From assembly GCF_004358025.1 (NCBI RefSeq), contig NZ_SMTL01000005.1:1-64000 (forward strand): DNA of 64,000 nt. The letters are read 5' to 3'. Each line of letters opens with the position of its first letter. Position 1 is the stretch's first letter. Both the position numbers and the translations under genes were made by a program. The stretch comes from Rhizobium deserti (GTDB taxonomy: Bacteria; Pseudomonadota; Alphaproteobacteria; Rhizobiales; Rhizobiaceae). The notes under the pieces were generated by a model. That model worked only from the letters and a program-made list of their open reading frames with translations. It had not been told where the DNA came from and did no database searches. This document shows, one piece after another, positions 52,780-61,209 of the stretch.

Positions 52780-53415
52780 ATGACAATTGCAACAATCGAA
52801 GCTGCTCTCGACGCGTTGGCCCGCGGGCAGATGATCGTCGTAGTCGATGACGAAGACCGAGAAAACGAAGGCGATATCATCGCAGCGTCCGAAACCGCGA
52901 CACCCGAAACCATAGCATTCATGATGAACCATGCACGCGGTCTGATTTGCGTGGCGATGGAGGGCGATCGGCTCGACCAGCTCGACATTCCGTTGATGGT
53001 GCCGCGCAACACCGAATCCCACAAGACCGCTTTCACCGTTTCTGTCGATTACATTCCAGGCACGACGACAGGCATTTCCTCAAGCGACCGGGCCGCGACT
53101 GTAAGGGCACTCGTTGATCCTTCGGCACACGCAGATGACTTTGCCAGACCGGGACACATCTTTCCTCTGCGTGCGCATCCCAACGGCGTGCTCTCGCGAT
53201 CAGGACATACGGAAGCTGCGGTCGATCTTTGCCGGCTCGCTGGCCTCACAGCTTCAGGCGTCATCTGCGAAGTCGCCAAGGAAGATGGCAGCATGGCAAG
53301 GTTGCCTGACCTTGCAAAGTTTGCGAGCCAACACAAGATGCCGCTGGTAACGATTGCTGACCTGATCGTATACATCAAAAATGCCGCAGGAGCCTCGAAG
53401 GCGTTTGCTGCCTAA
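52780..53415 (+). CDS. ribB: 3,4-dihydroxy-2-butanone-4-phosphate synthase
   Basis: A 211-residue stand-alone RibB that converts ribulose 5-phosphate to 3,4-dihydroxy-2-butanone 4-phosphate and formate for riboflavin synthesis. ATG 52780 with GAAAGG upstream is preferred over TTG 52765. VVVDDEDRENEGDIIAASE (metal-binding acidic loop), MMNHARGLICVAM, TAFTVSVDYIPGTTTGISSS, FARPGHIFPLRAHPNGVLSR and GHTEAAVDLCRLAGL are diagnostic. It lacks the GTP cyclohydrolase II half of RibBA. It has its own FMN riboswitch and no other riboflavin genes beside it. Confidence 0.95.
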   Translation: MTIATIEAALDALARGQMIVVVDDEDRENEGDIIAASETATPETIAFMMNHARGLICVAMEGDRLDQLDIPLMVPRNTESHKTAFTVSVDYIPGTTTGISSSDRAATVRALVDPSAHADDFARPGHIFPLRAHPNGVLSRSGHTEAAVDLCRLAGLTASGVICEVAKEDGSMARLPDLAKFASQHKMPLVTIADLIVYIKNAAGASKAFAA

Positions 53416-53777
53416 TTCATTTCATGCACTGCGTCGCGGTCAGGCAGCGCATTGCCAGCTAGAATGACATGTACTTCGGAGGTCATCTACATGCTGCCTC
53501 CGATCCAATATGGCGTCAAACGCTCAGGCCGTTGGTTTCCGGAAGCGTCAGGGTATCGAGCCTCGAGGCCGCTCCACCGATGCACGAGGTGGGATAGCGG
53601 CATTTTGCGCTTAACCGTGACCCTCAATCTGTTGAAAGATTACGGTCAACCGCCTGCTCTACGCGCTGCTCGACGGCGGCATGATCAGCCTGGACCCGTC
53701 GCGTGGTCGCATCTATTGGTCGGGCCTACACGGATTCAGCTCCATGCTTGAGATCAGCAAAATAGGAAGAAGAAACC
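53416..53777. other. spacer with unidentified coding-like remnant
   Basis: About 360 bases without an intact gene. One frame near 53640-53760 reads NRLLYALLDGGMISLDPS, which looks like a fragment of a protein but matches nothing I can name. The final 30 bases carry the ribosome site of the EamA gene (GGAAGAAG). Confidence 0.4.
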
Positions 53778-54674
53778 ATGTCGCAAGCCGGCTCCACCGT
53801 CGCCCAGTCGTCGCCCTCCAACCGGCTGGCGCTTGCGGCTCTTATTCTGGGTGGCGCGGCGATCGGCGGGTCGCCGATCTTCGTCCGCCTGTCAGAAGTT
53901 GGACCAATGGCAACCGGCTTCTGGCGCGTGGCGCTGGCATTGATCCCGATCTTCATCTTTTCCGTTATCAAGCGAAACGACGCCGGCCCTAGGCCCGCCA
54001 CTTGGTCGGACTACGGTCTACTGATTTTGCCAGGCGTCATCCTTGCCACGGATCTGATTACCTGGCACCTGTCGATCACCATCACGTCCGTCGCTAACGC
54101 GACCCTGCTCGCCAATCTGGCGCCGGTCTTCGTCACCGCCATCGGCGTCATTTTTCTGGGGGCCTCCGTTAATCGGACCTTCGTGATCGGTCTCGGGCTT
54201 GCAGTTGGCGGCGTCGTCATCCTCAAGGGTGGGCCTGGAGCCCTGACCCATGGCGATTTGCGGGGCGATGGCGGCGCAGTGCTCGCAGCTATCTCCTACG
54301 CACTTTATATCCTTGCGATCGGCAGGCTGCGCAGCCGTTTCCACACCATTCGCATCATGCTGTGGAGCACTGCATCGGCTGCAGTCTGCCTATTCCCGTT
54401 CGGATACTTCCTGGAGGATCACCTGCTACCGGCGACAGCCTATGGCTGGGCGATGGTTTTCGGCCTCGCCTTCATCAGCCATGCCGGCGGCCAGATGGCG
54501 ATCACCTATGCGCTCGCCTATCTGCCTGCCGCCTTTTCGTCGCTGACGCTGCTGTTGCAGCCTGTCGTGGCGGCGATCCTTGCCTGGATAATCTTGAGCG
54601 AGCCGATTGGCCCGATGCAGGCGATCGGCGGGCTGGTGGTGCTTACCGGGATCATGGTCGCCCGGAGAGGATGA
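53778..54674 (+). CDS. EamA/DMT-family transporter
   Basis: A 298-residue inner-membrane protein with ten hydrophobic segments in two homologous halves of five helices, the EamA (DUF6) arrangement. Markers: GGAAIGGSPIFVRLSEVGPM, ITSVANATLLANLAPVFVTA, GVVILKGGPGALTHGDLRGD then AYLPAAFSSLTLLLQPVVAA and LSEPIGPMQAIGGLVVLTG. Members export or take up small metabolites such as amino acids. The neighbours do not reveal a substrate. Confidence 0.88.
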   Translation: MSQAGSTVAQSSPSNRLALAALILGGAAIGGSPIFVRLSEVGPMATGFWRVALALIPIFIFSVIKRNDAGPRPATWSDYGLLILPGVILATDLITWHLSITITSVANATLLANLAPVFVTAIGVIFLGASVNRTFVIGLGLAVGGVVILKGGPGALTHGDLRGDGGAVLAAISYALYILAIGRLRSRFHTIRIMLWSTASAAVCLFPFGYFLEDHLLPATAYGWAMVFGLAFISHAGGQMAITYALAYLPAAFSSLTLLLQPVVAAILAWIILSEPIGPMQAIGGLVVLTGIMVARRG

Positions 54675-54904
54675 GCAGGATCAGGCGACGAGGTCGGCGG
54701 CTTGCATCGCGGAGGGGAGACGCTTCGTCGAGTTCGGCACCAGATTGGCCTCGACGATACATTCGTTGTTGTGCCTTACACATCACGTGGTGCAATCAAC
54801 CAGCCGGTGCCGTAGCACGATGATAATATAGGTCTCAGGGCTCGCCTAAGCAGCCTCAACCGCTTGGGCGATTTAACCGCGCATGATCCGATGCTGGTCC
54901 TTGC
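54675..54904. other. spacer with possible minus-strand 3' remnant
   Basis: No intact gene. Read on the minus strand, a short tail (VEANLVPNSTKRLPSAMQAA) ends with a stop near 54685 and looks like the C-terminus of a lost gene. Otherwise nothing is recognised. Confidence 0.35.
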
Positions 54905-55834
54905 TCAGGGCGACGAGTGCCGAGTGTCGCCATCGAGCAATGTCAGAAGTCTAGCGAAGGTTGCTGTTACCGGAGCCGCCACACCGCAATATGATGCTTG
55001 CGCAGCTACAGCGCCGGTGATTGTGTCGATTTCCATGGCGCGGCCGGCCAGCCTGTCCTGTAGCATGGAAGGCTTATGCGGCCTGTGATGCGTGAATGCA
55101 AACTCCACCGAGCGCCGCGTCCTTTCCGCATCTACATCGATACCCCGAGCCTTTGCGACGAGCAAAGCTTCTTCCAGAATAGCGAACACCAAAGCGCGCG
55201 CTTCCGGGCGATCGGCCATTTGGCCTACCGTTAAATTCGTCACAGCCGCCAATGAATTCATTGCCGCATTGAAAGCCAGCTTCTCCCAAATCGAAATCTC
55301 GACCCGGGGGTCCAGCACGCATCTAAGGCCCGCTTGGCTCAGCATCTCGCTGATCGTATCCAGACGCTGCGAATGCATGCCGGCGGCGCTCCAGATCCTG
55401 ATCTCTCCGGTTCCCGGCACCTGGACATGGCCTGGCTCAACAAGACTTGCGGGCCAGTTTGTCATTCCCATGATGATGCGGTCCCTTCCGATAGACGCTT
55501 CGATAGCCTCGACATTGCCGAGCCCGTTCTGGACAGTAAGGGCCCAGGTCTCGGTACCAATCAGGTGACGGCAAGCCTCCACAGCCGCTCGCGTATGCAT
55601 TCCCTTGGTGAACACCACAAGCCCATCCACGACCCCCACATATCGATCGGCTGTGCCGATAGGCAGGATGTGTCGTGTCTCCCCGGCCTCGTCAGAGATG
55701 CGCAGGCCATGCTTGCCGATCGCATCAATCTGCGCCAGCGAGACTTCCACCAGCAAAATCTCCTGTCCACTGTCCGCCAGCCTGCCAGCAAATAAGGTCC
55801 CCATGGCACCAGCGCCGATAATTGCAATTCTCAT
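54905..55834 (-). CDS. ketopantoate-reductase-like (ApbA/PanE family) protein
   Basis: A 309-residue NADPH-dependent reductase from ATG 55834 (GGAGAAGC upstream). The Rossmann start IAIIGAGAMGTLFAGRLADS is typical for 2-dehydropantoate 2-reductases, with VQNGLGNVEAIEASIGRDRI, WEKLAFNAAMNSLAAVTN (catalytic Lys with conserved Asn) and KPSMLQDRLAGRAMEIDTIT (substrate-binding motif SMxQDxxxGRxxEID). Rhizobia usually carry several paralogues, so the true substrate may be another 2-oxo acid. It is divergent from the aldehyde dehydrogenase; a 2-oxo-acid reductase would fit the hydroxy-acid genes nearby. Confidence 0.87.
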   Translation of the reverse strand: MRIAIIGAGAMGTLFAGRLADSGQEILLVEVSLAQIDAIGKHGLRISDEAGETRHILPIGTADRYVGVVDGLVVFTKGMHTRAAVEACRHLIGTETWALTVQNGLGNVEAIEASIGRDRIIMGMTNWPASLVEPGHVQVPGTGEIRIWSAAGMHSQRLDTISEMLSQAGLRCVLDPRVEISIWEKLAFNAAMNSLAAVTNLTVGQMADRPEARALVFAILEEALLVAKARGIDVDAERTRRSVEFAFTHHRPHKPSMLQDRLAGRAMEIDTITGAVAAQASYCGVAAPVTATFARLLTLLDGDTRHSSP

Positions 55835-56085
55835 GCTTCTCCAACCATTGGTGCCCACCGTACGACTTCGGATTCTCCTGCAAGTGATGGGTCCAGCCAA
55901 GATAGTTTGACATAAAAAAGTTTTGCTACCAAATTATATTGCCAAATGTTTCGGTTTTGCGTAGCCTTCGTGGCCAAGAGGAAAGGCGAGCAGTGTGAAG
56001 CTTGTCGTCAGAGGAACACGATGCGCTTTCAGCGGCCAGGTTGCGCCCGGCCGAGAAGGTTAGATGTCGCGCTCAGGAGGATTTC

Positions 56086-57534
56086 TTGGACAGCATTCAA
56101 TTGTTGATCGACAACGATGATCGCGCCGCCGCGTCCGGCAACCTGTTCGAGCGGTTCGATCCGGTGACCGGCAATGTGGCGACCAGCGCCCCGGCCGGCG
56201 GACCGGACGATGCCCGCGCCGCCTGCGACGCTGCGGCTGCCGCCTTCCCGGCCTGGTCGGCCATGGGTCCCGGCGACCGCCGCAAGCTGCTGCTGAAGGC
56301 CGCCGACGTGATGGACAGCAAGGCCGGCGACTTTGCAAGGCTGATGACAGCCGAGACCGGTTCGACCGGCCCCTGGGGCGGTTTCAACACCATGCTGGCG
56401 GCCAATATTCTGCGCGAAGCCGCATCGATGACCACCCAGATTTCCGGCGAGATCATTCCTTCCGACAAGCCGGGCAGCCTTGCCATGGGCATCCGCCAGC
56501 CGGCCGGCGTCTGCGTTGGCATTGCGCCGTGGAATGCACCGGTCATTCTCGGCACCCGCGCCATCGCCATGCCGCTTGCCTGTGGCAATACGGTGGTCCT
56601 CAAGGCCTCGGAAATGTGCCCGGCCACCCATCTGCTGATCGGCCAGGTGATGCGCGAGGCAGGCCTGCCGAAGGGCGTCGTCAACGTCGTCACCAATGCC
56701 CCGGCCGACGCTGCCCAGGTGGTCGAGGCGCTGGTTGCGCATCCCGCCGTCAAGCGCATCAACTTCACCGGCTCGACACGGGTCGGCAAGATCATCGCAA
56801 AGCTTGCGGCCGAACAGCTGAAGCCGGTGCTGCTGGAACTCGGGGGCAAGGCGCCACTTTTGATTCTCGACGATGCTGATATCGATGCGGCAGTGAATGC
56901 AGCCGCTTTCGGCGCCTACATGAACCAGGGCCAGATCTGCATGTCGACGGAGCGGATCATCGTCGACGAGAAGATCGCCGATGCCTTCGTGGCGAAGCTG
57001 GCGGCCAAGGCCAACGCCCTCCCTTCCGGCGATCCGCGCGGCCATGTCGTGCTCGGCTCGCTCGTTAGCCTCGATGCTGCCGAACGCGTGTCGGAAATGG
57101 TCGAGGACGCCCTCGCCAAGGGCGCGTCGCTGGTGGCCGGCGGCAAGCGCGAAGGTACCATCATGGAAGCAACCCTCGTCGACAAGGTGACGCCGCAAAT
57201 GCGCATCTATTCGGAAGAATCTTTCGGCCCGGCCAAGAGCGTCATCCGCGTGCAGGGCGACGAGGAGGCGATCCGCGTCGCCAACGACACCGAATACGGC
57301 CTGTCGGCCGCCGTCTTCAGCCGCGACATCCAGCGGGCGATGGCGGTTGCCAAGCGCATCGAAAGCGGCATCTGCCACATCAACGGACCGACCGTGCATG
57401 ACGAGGCGCAGATGCCGTTCGGCGGCGTCAAGGGTTCCGGCTACGGCCGTTTCGGCGGCCGCGCGGCGATCGACGAATTTACCGACCTGCGTTGGATTAC
57501 CATCGAGGATCCGCACCAGCATTATCCCTTCTAA
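56086..57534 (+). CDS. aldehyde dehydrogenase, aromatic-aldehyde (vanillin/benzaldehyde) type
   Basis: A 482-residue NAD(P)-dependent ALDH. TTG 56086 is chosen because AGGAGG lies five bases ahead and homology begins there. APWNAPVILGTRAIAMPLAC, FTGSTRVGKIIAKLA, LLELGGKAP (general base Glu251), NQGQICMSTERI (nucleophile Cys285) and EESFGPAKSVI are intact. The pattern is that of salicylaldehyde, vanillin and benzaldehyde dehydrogenases. In this cluster it would oxidise the aldehyde released by the ThDP decarboxylase to the carboxylic acid. Confidence 0.9.
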   Translation: MDSIQLLIDNDDRAAASGNLFERFDPVTGNVATSAPAGGPDDARAACDAAAAAFPAWSAMGPGDRRKLLLKAADVMDSKAGDFARLMTAETGSTGPWGGFNTMLAANILREAASMTTQISGEIIPSDKPGSLAMGIRQPAGVCVGIAPWNAPVILGTRAIAMPLACGNTVVLKASEMCPATHLLIGQVMREAGLPKGVVNVVTNAPADAAQVVEALVAHPAVKRINFTGSTRVGKIIAKLAAEQLKPVLLELGGKAPLLILDDADIDAAVNAAAFGAYMNQGQICMSTERIIVDEKIADAFVAKLAAKANALPSGDPRGHVVLGSLVSLDAAERVSEMVEDALAKGASLVAGGKREGTIMEATLVDKVTPQMRIYSEESFGPAKSVIRVQGDEEAIRVANDTEYGLSAAVFSRDIQRAMAVAKRIESGICHINGPTVHDEAQMPFGGVKGSGYGRFGGRAAIDEFTDLRWITIEDPHQHYPF

Positions 57535-57555
57535 GCGAATGACCAAGGAGCGCAT

Positions 57556-58044
57556 GTGAAGTCTTCCGCCAAAAGGAAACCGGAAACCGTGGCCAATGAC
57601 GATAGCGAGGCGCTGATTCCCAGCGCTTTCCGCGATGTCCTGGGCTATCATCTCCGGATCGCCCAGGAGGCGTCTTTCCAGGCCTTCAGCGCGGCTGCGG
57701 ACAAGGCCGACCTCAAGCCCGGCTGGTACTCGATCCTGACCATCCTGTCCGAATACGACGGACTGACGCCCTCAGAACTCAGTCGCGTCTGCGGCCGGGA
57801 CCGGTCGACGCTGACGCCGACCTTGAAAGGGCTGGCGGATCAGGGGCTGATCGAGCGGGAACGCAAGCCGGAAGACCAGCGCAGCTACAGCGTCCGCCTG
57901 ACCGATGACGGCCGCCGCATGCAGGAACGGCTTCACGAGATCGCCGACCAGCACGACCGGCACCTGGACGAGATCGTCGGCAAGGACAAGGCTGTGCTGA
58001 TCGCGGTGCTCGGCAGGATCGTCGGAGCGCTCGGCGGCGAGTAA
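57556..58044 (+). CDS. MarR-family regulator
   Basis: A 162-residue winged-helix regulator from GTG 57556 (AAGGAG upstream), 21 bp after the ALDH gene. LKPGWYSILTILSEYDGLTP then SELSRVCGRDRSTLTPTLKG and LADQGLIERERKPEDQRSYS (recognition helix plus wing) are the MarR core, with dimerisation helices at both ends. MarR proteins commonly respond to aromatic acids, which suits an aromatic hydroxy-acid pathway. Its operator is presumably near the ALDH or dctP start; I see no clear palindrome. Confidence 0.88.
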   Translation: MKSSAKRKPETVANDDSEALIPSAFRDVLGYHLRIAQEASFQAFSAAADKADLKPGWYSILTILSEYDGLTPSELSRVCGRDRSTLTPTLKGLADQGLIERERKPEDQRSYSVRLTDDGRRMQERLHEIADQHDRHLDEIVGKDKAVLIAVLGRIVGALGGE

Positions 58045-58197
58045 AACATCGACTTGCCGGGGGCTTAGGCGTCCCGGCGAAGGAGACTTGAAGACATTCG
58101 AGATCGGCGGGAGCACCCCGCAGGATCCGGCTTCCGAGGAGGGAGGCCGGAAAGGCACGCGGCTGACCTGATCGCCGCATATGGTGGAGGAGAGACA

Positions 58198-59247
58198 ATG
58201 CCAATACATAAGAGAATGAAACGCGCAGCTGCAGCCGGTATCGCGGCGGCAACGCTGCTGGGCCTCGGCAGCCTACCGGCGCAGGCGCAGGCGCAGGACA
58301 AGCCGATCAACCTGAAGATCTCGCTTTGGGTGCCGCCGGTCCATCCGCTGGTCAAATCGGCGCAGGCCTGGGCCGATAGCATCACAAAGGAATCCGGCGG
58401 CACAATCACCGCGACGGTGTTTCCGTCCGAACAGCTCGGCAAGGCCTTCGACCATTACGACATGGTCCGCGACGGGATTGCCGATGTCGGCTATGTCAGC
58501 CCGGGCTATCAGCCGGGCCGGTTTCCCGTGATCAATGCCGCGCAGCTGCCGTTCACGGTCGCCGATGCCAAGGGTGGCACTGCCGCAGTCGACGGCTGGT
58601 ACCGGAAATATGCGCCGAAGGAGATGGCCGACACGCATTTCTGCCTCGCCTTCGTGCATGATCCCGGCTCGCTTCATTCTCGCAAGAAGATCACCCTTCC
58701 CAGCGACGTGAAGGGCCTCAAGGTTCGCCCGGCGCAGCAGACGATTGGCGAGATGGTGACGACGCTCGGGGGTACCAACGTCCAGGCGTCGGCGCCGGAA
58801 TCGCGCGACGCGCTGGAGCGCGGCATTGCCGATGCGATCACCTTCCCGTGGAATTCGATCTTCCTGTTCGGCATCGATAAGGTGACGAAATATACGCTCG
58901 ACGTGCCGCTCTACACGACCGCCTATACCTGGTCGATGAACAAGGACGTCTATGACGGCGCTTCCGCTGCCCAGAAGAAGGTGCTCGACGACCACTGCAA
59001 TACCGAATGGGCCATCAAGCTATCGGCTCCGTGGACGGATTTCGAGCATGCCGGCCGCGACAAGATGAAGGCGGCGCCAGGCCATGAAGTGGTCGAACTG
59101 ACCCCGGCGCAGATCGACGAATGGCGCAAGGCGGTCTCCCCGCTCCAAGTCAACTGGGAAAAGCAAGTGACGGGCAAGGGCTACGACCCGGCAACCGTGC
59201 TTGGCGACCTGAAGAAGAGCCTTGCCGACAACAAGGCCGCATTCTGA
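58198..59247 (+). CDS. TRAP transporter substrate-binding protein (DctP type)
   Basis: A 349-residue periplasmic protein with GGAGGAGAG before ATG 58198. The signal peptide is long (residues 1-32) and ends AQAQA-Q. The mature chain has ISLWVPPVHPLVKSAQAWAD, TVFPSEQLGKAFDHYDMVRD, ADVGYVSPGYQPGRFPVINA, SDVKGLKVRPAQQ (the Arg that binds the ligand carboxylate in TRAP proteins) and DAITFPWNSIFLFG. It delivers a carboxylate ligand to the DctQM membrane pair encoded next. A very stable stem-loop follows the stop. Confidence 0.92.
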   Translation: MPIHKRMKRAAAAGIAAATLLGLGSLPAQAQAQDKPINLKISLWVPPVHPLVKSAQAWADSITKESGGTITATVFPSEQLGKAFDHYDMVRDGIADVGYVSPGYQPGRFPVINAAQLPFTVADAKGGTAAVDGWYRKYAPKEMADTHFCLAFVHDPGSLHSRKKITLPSDVKGLKVRPAQQTIGEMVTTLGGTNVQASAPESRDALERGIADAITFPWNSIFLFGIDKVTKYTLDVPLYTTAYTWSMNKDVYDGASAAQKKVLDDHCNTEWAIKLSAPWTDFEHAGRDKMKAAPGHEVVELTPAQIDEWRKAVSPLQVNWEKQVTGKGYDPATVLGDLKKSLADNKAAF

Positions 59248-59260
59248 CAAGACCCTCTCG

Positions 59261-59289
59261 GCCGGCTGGCGCGCTCCGCGCCGGCCGGC
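59261..59289 (+). terminator. stable intercistronic stem-loop after dctP
   Basis: CCGGCTGGCGCG (59262-59273) pairs along its full length with CGCGCCGGCCGG (59277-59288) around a CTC loop, with one G-U pair, and one more G-C pair outside. No T-run follows, so it more likely protects or processes the dctP message, giving excess binding protein, than terminates it. Confidence 0.6.
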
Positions 59290-59332
59290 ATTCCCTGCGA
59301 GCCAAATTGCCAACCCTTGAAGGAGCGCCATT

Positions 59333-59884
59333 ATGGGCGAACCATTGAGCCCTGCGGCCATGCCCCCGCAGCCTCCGAAAAACGCCATGGACCGTTTCAT
59401 CGACGGGATCGAGTGGATTGCTGCCGGCTTCGTCGGCCTGGTGGCCGCCGATATCTTCATCTCGGTCATGCTGCGCTACTTCTTCTCTTACGCCATTCCG
59501 GACGGCTACGATTTCGGCCGGCTGTTTCTCGGCATCCTGATCTTCTGGGGGATTGCCGCCACCAGTTATCGCGGCGCCCACATCACCGTTGATCTCATCT
59601 GGGAAAGCGTCGGGCCGAAACTCAAGCGCTATATCGACGTCTTCGCCACGCTCGTGGTCCTCCTGGTGGTGACGGTGCAGACCATCATGCTCTTCGACAA
59701 GGTCATCCAGACCAAGGCGCAGAACGTGCTGACCTACGACCTCCAGCTTCCCACCTGGCCGTTCTTCATGATCGCCTGGCTTGGCGACGTCGCCGCGGTC
59801 ATCCTGATCGCCGTGCGCACCTTCCGCCTCGTCTTCAATCCGCAGCGGGTGAACCAAGAACACCCAACCGAACCGGTCGAGTGA
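59333..59884 (+). CDS. TRAP transporter small membrane subunit (DctQ)
   Basis: A 183-residue inner-membrane protein with four helices. WIAAGFVGLVAADIFISVML, RYFFSYAIPDGYDFGRLFLG, IFWGIAATSYRGAHITVDLI and the last helix WPFFMIAWLGDVAAVILIAV form the DctQ pattern (R-G-x-H-I-x-V/D). AAGGAGCG precedes ATG 59333. It forms a complex with DctM encoded four bases later. Confidence 0.92.
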   Translation: MGEPLSPAAMPPQPPKNAMDRFIDGIEWIAAGFVGLVAADIFISVMLRYFFSYAIPDGYDFGRLFLGILIFWGIAATSYRGAHITVDLIWESVGPKLKRYIDVFATLVVLLVVTVQTIMLFDKVIQTKAQNVLTYDLQLPTWPFFMIAWLGDVAAVILIAVRTFRLVFNPQRVNQEHPTEPVE

Positions 59885-59888
59885 ACCC

Positions 59889-61187
59889 ATGACCCAGAAT
59901 TTCGTCGCCGTTTCGGGCTTCGTCCTGCTGTTTGCGCTGATGCTGCTGCGCGTGCCGGTCGGCATGGCCATGGGCCTCGTCGGCGTCACCGGCTTCGGCC
60001 TGCTGGCAGGCTTCAGCCCGGCGCTGAAGCTGATCGGCCAGACATCGATGCGAACCGTCACCGACTACACGTTCGGCGTCATTCCGATGTTCCTGTTGAT
60101 GGGCGCCTTCGTGTCGAATTCCGGCATGAGCCGCGAGCTCTTCCGCGCCGCCAACACCTTCATCGGCCATCTCAAGGGCGGTCTCGGCCTCGCCACCATC
60201 GTCGCCTGCGCCGGGTTTGCTGCGATCTCTGGCTCGTCCGTCGCCACCGCAGCGACCTTCTCAACGGTCGCCTATCCGGAAATGCGGCGCTTCAACTATC
60301 CGCAATCCTTTGCGGCTGGCACGATCGCCGCCGGCGGTACGCTGGGTGCCATGTTCCCGCCCTCCACCGTGCTTGTCGTCTACGGCATCATGACCGAGCA
60401 GGACATCAGCAAGCTGTTCATGGCCGGCATCATCCCCGGCATCCTGGCCGTGCTCATGTACATGATGACGATCGTCATCATCGGGCTGGTCCGCCCGGAC
60501 ATGCTGAAGGCGGCGCCGAAAAGCAGCTGGGCGGACCGCATCCGCGCGCTGAAGGACGTCTGGGCGCCGCTACTGCTCTTCTTCTTCGTCATCGGCGGCC
60601 TTTATGGCGGCCTGTTTACCCCGACGGAAGCGGGCGGCGTCGGCGCGGGCGGCGCCTTCATCATCGGCCTGCTGCGCCGCAAGCTCAACCGCGAAAAGAT
60701 CCTGATGTCGCTGCTGCAGGCGACCCGCACGGCCGCCGCAGTGTTCACGGTGCTGATCGGCGCGCTGATCTTCGGCTACTTCCTCACCATCACCGGCACA
60801 CCGCAGAAGGTGACGGCCTTCTTCGGCGAACTCGGCCTCGGCCCCTACGGCGTGCTGATGCTGATACTCCTGATGTATCTGGTGCTCGGCTGCCTGATGG
60901 ACGCGATGGCGATGATCATCCTCACCGTGCCGATCGTCTATCCGGTGATCGTCTCGCTCGGCTTCGATCCGATCTGGTTCGCAGTGATCATCGTCATGAC
61001 GGTCGAACTCGGCCTCATCCATCCGCCGGTGGGCATGAACGTCTTCGTCATCAAGAGCGTCGTGCCGGAGCTGACCTTCTCGAAGATATTCAGGGGCGTC
61101 GCGCCCTTCATCATCACCGACCTCGTCCGCCTCGGCCTGCTGATCGCCTTCCCGATCCTGGCCACCTGGCTGCCGAGTCTTCTCTGA
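59889..61187 (+). CDS. TRAP transporter large membrane subunit (DctM)
   Basis: A 432-residue inner-membrane protein with about twelve hydrophobic segments. VPVGMAMGLVGVTGFGLLAG, VIPMFLLMGAFVSNSGMSRE, CAGFAAISGSSVATAATFST, GGTLGAMFPPSTVLVVYGIM, GLFTPTEAGGVGAGGAFIIG and LIHPPVGMNVFVIKSVVPEL are the standard DctM motifs. It provides the Na+- or H+-driven translocation path. Confidence 0.93.
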   Translation: MTQNFVAVSGFVLLFALMLLRVPVGMAMGLVGVTGFGLLAGFSPALKLIGQTSMRTVTDYTFGVIPMFLLMGAFVSNSGMSRELFRAANTFIGHLKGGLGLATIVACAGFAAISGSSVATAATFSTVAYPEMRRFNYPQSFAAGTIAAGGTLGAMFPPSTVLVVYGIMTEQDISKLFMAGIIPGILAVLMYMMTIVIIGLVRPDMLKAAPKSSWADRIRALKDVWAPLLLFFFVIGGLYGGLFTPTEAGGVGAGGAFIIGLLRRKLNREKILMSLLQATRTAAAVFTVLIGALIFGYFLTITGTPQKVTAFFGELGLGPYGVLMLILLMYLVLGCLMDAMAMIILTVPIVYPVIVSLGFDPIWFAVIIVMTVELGLIHPPVGMNVFVIKSVVPELTFSKIFRGVAPFIITDLVRLGLLIAFPILATWLPSLL

Positions 61188-61209
61188 AACTTCGCAAGCG
61201 AGCTAGAAC

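Noticed and set aside
56029-57651. 540-codon open frame on the minus strand opposite the aldehyde dehydrogenase
   Set aside because: It is the antisense shadow of a clearly conserved ALDH with intact active site; its translation is rich in Arg, Gly and His without any domain.
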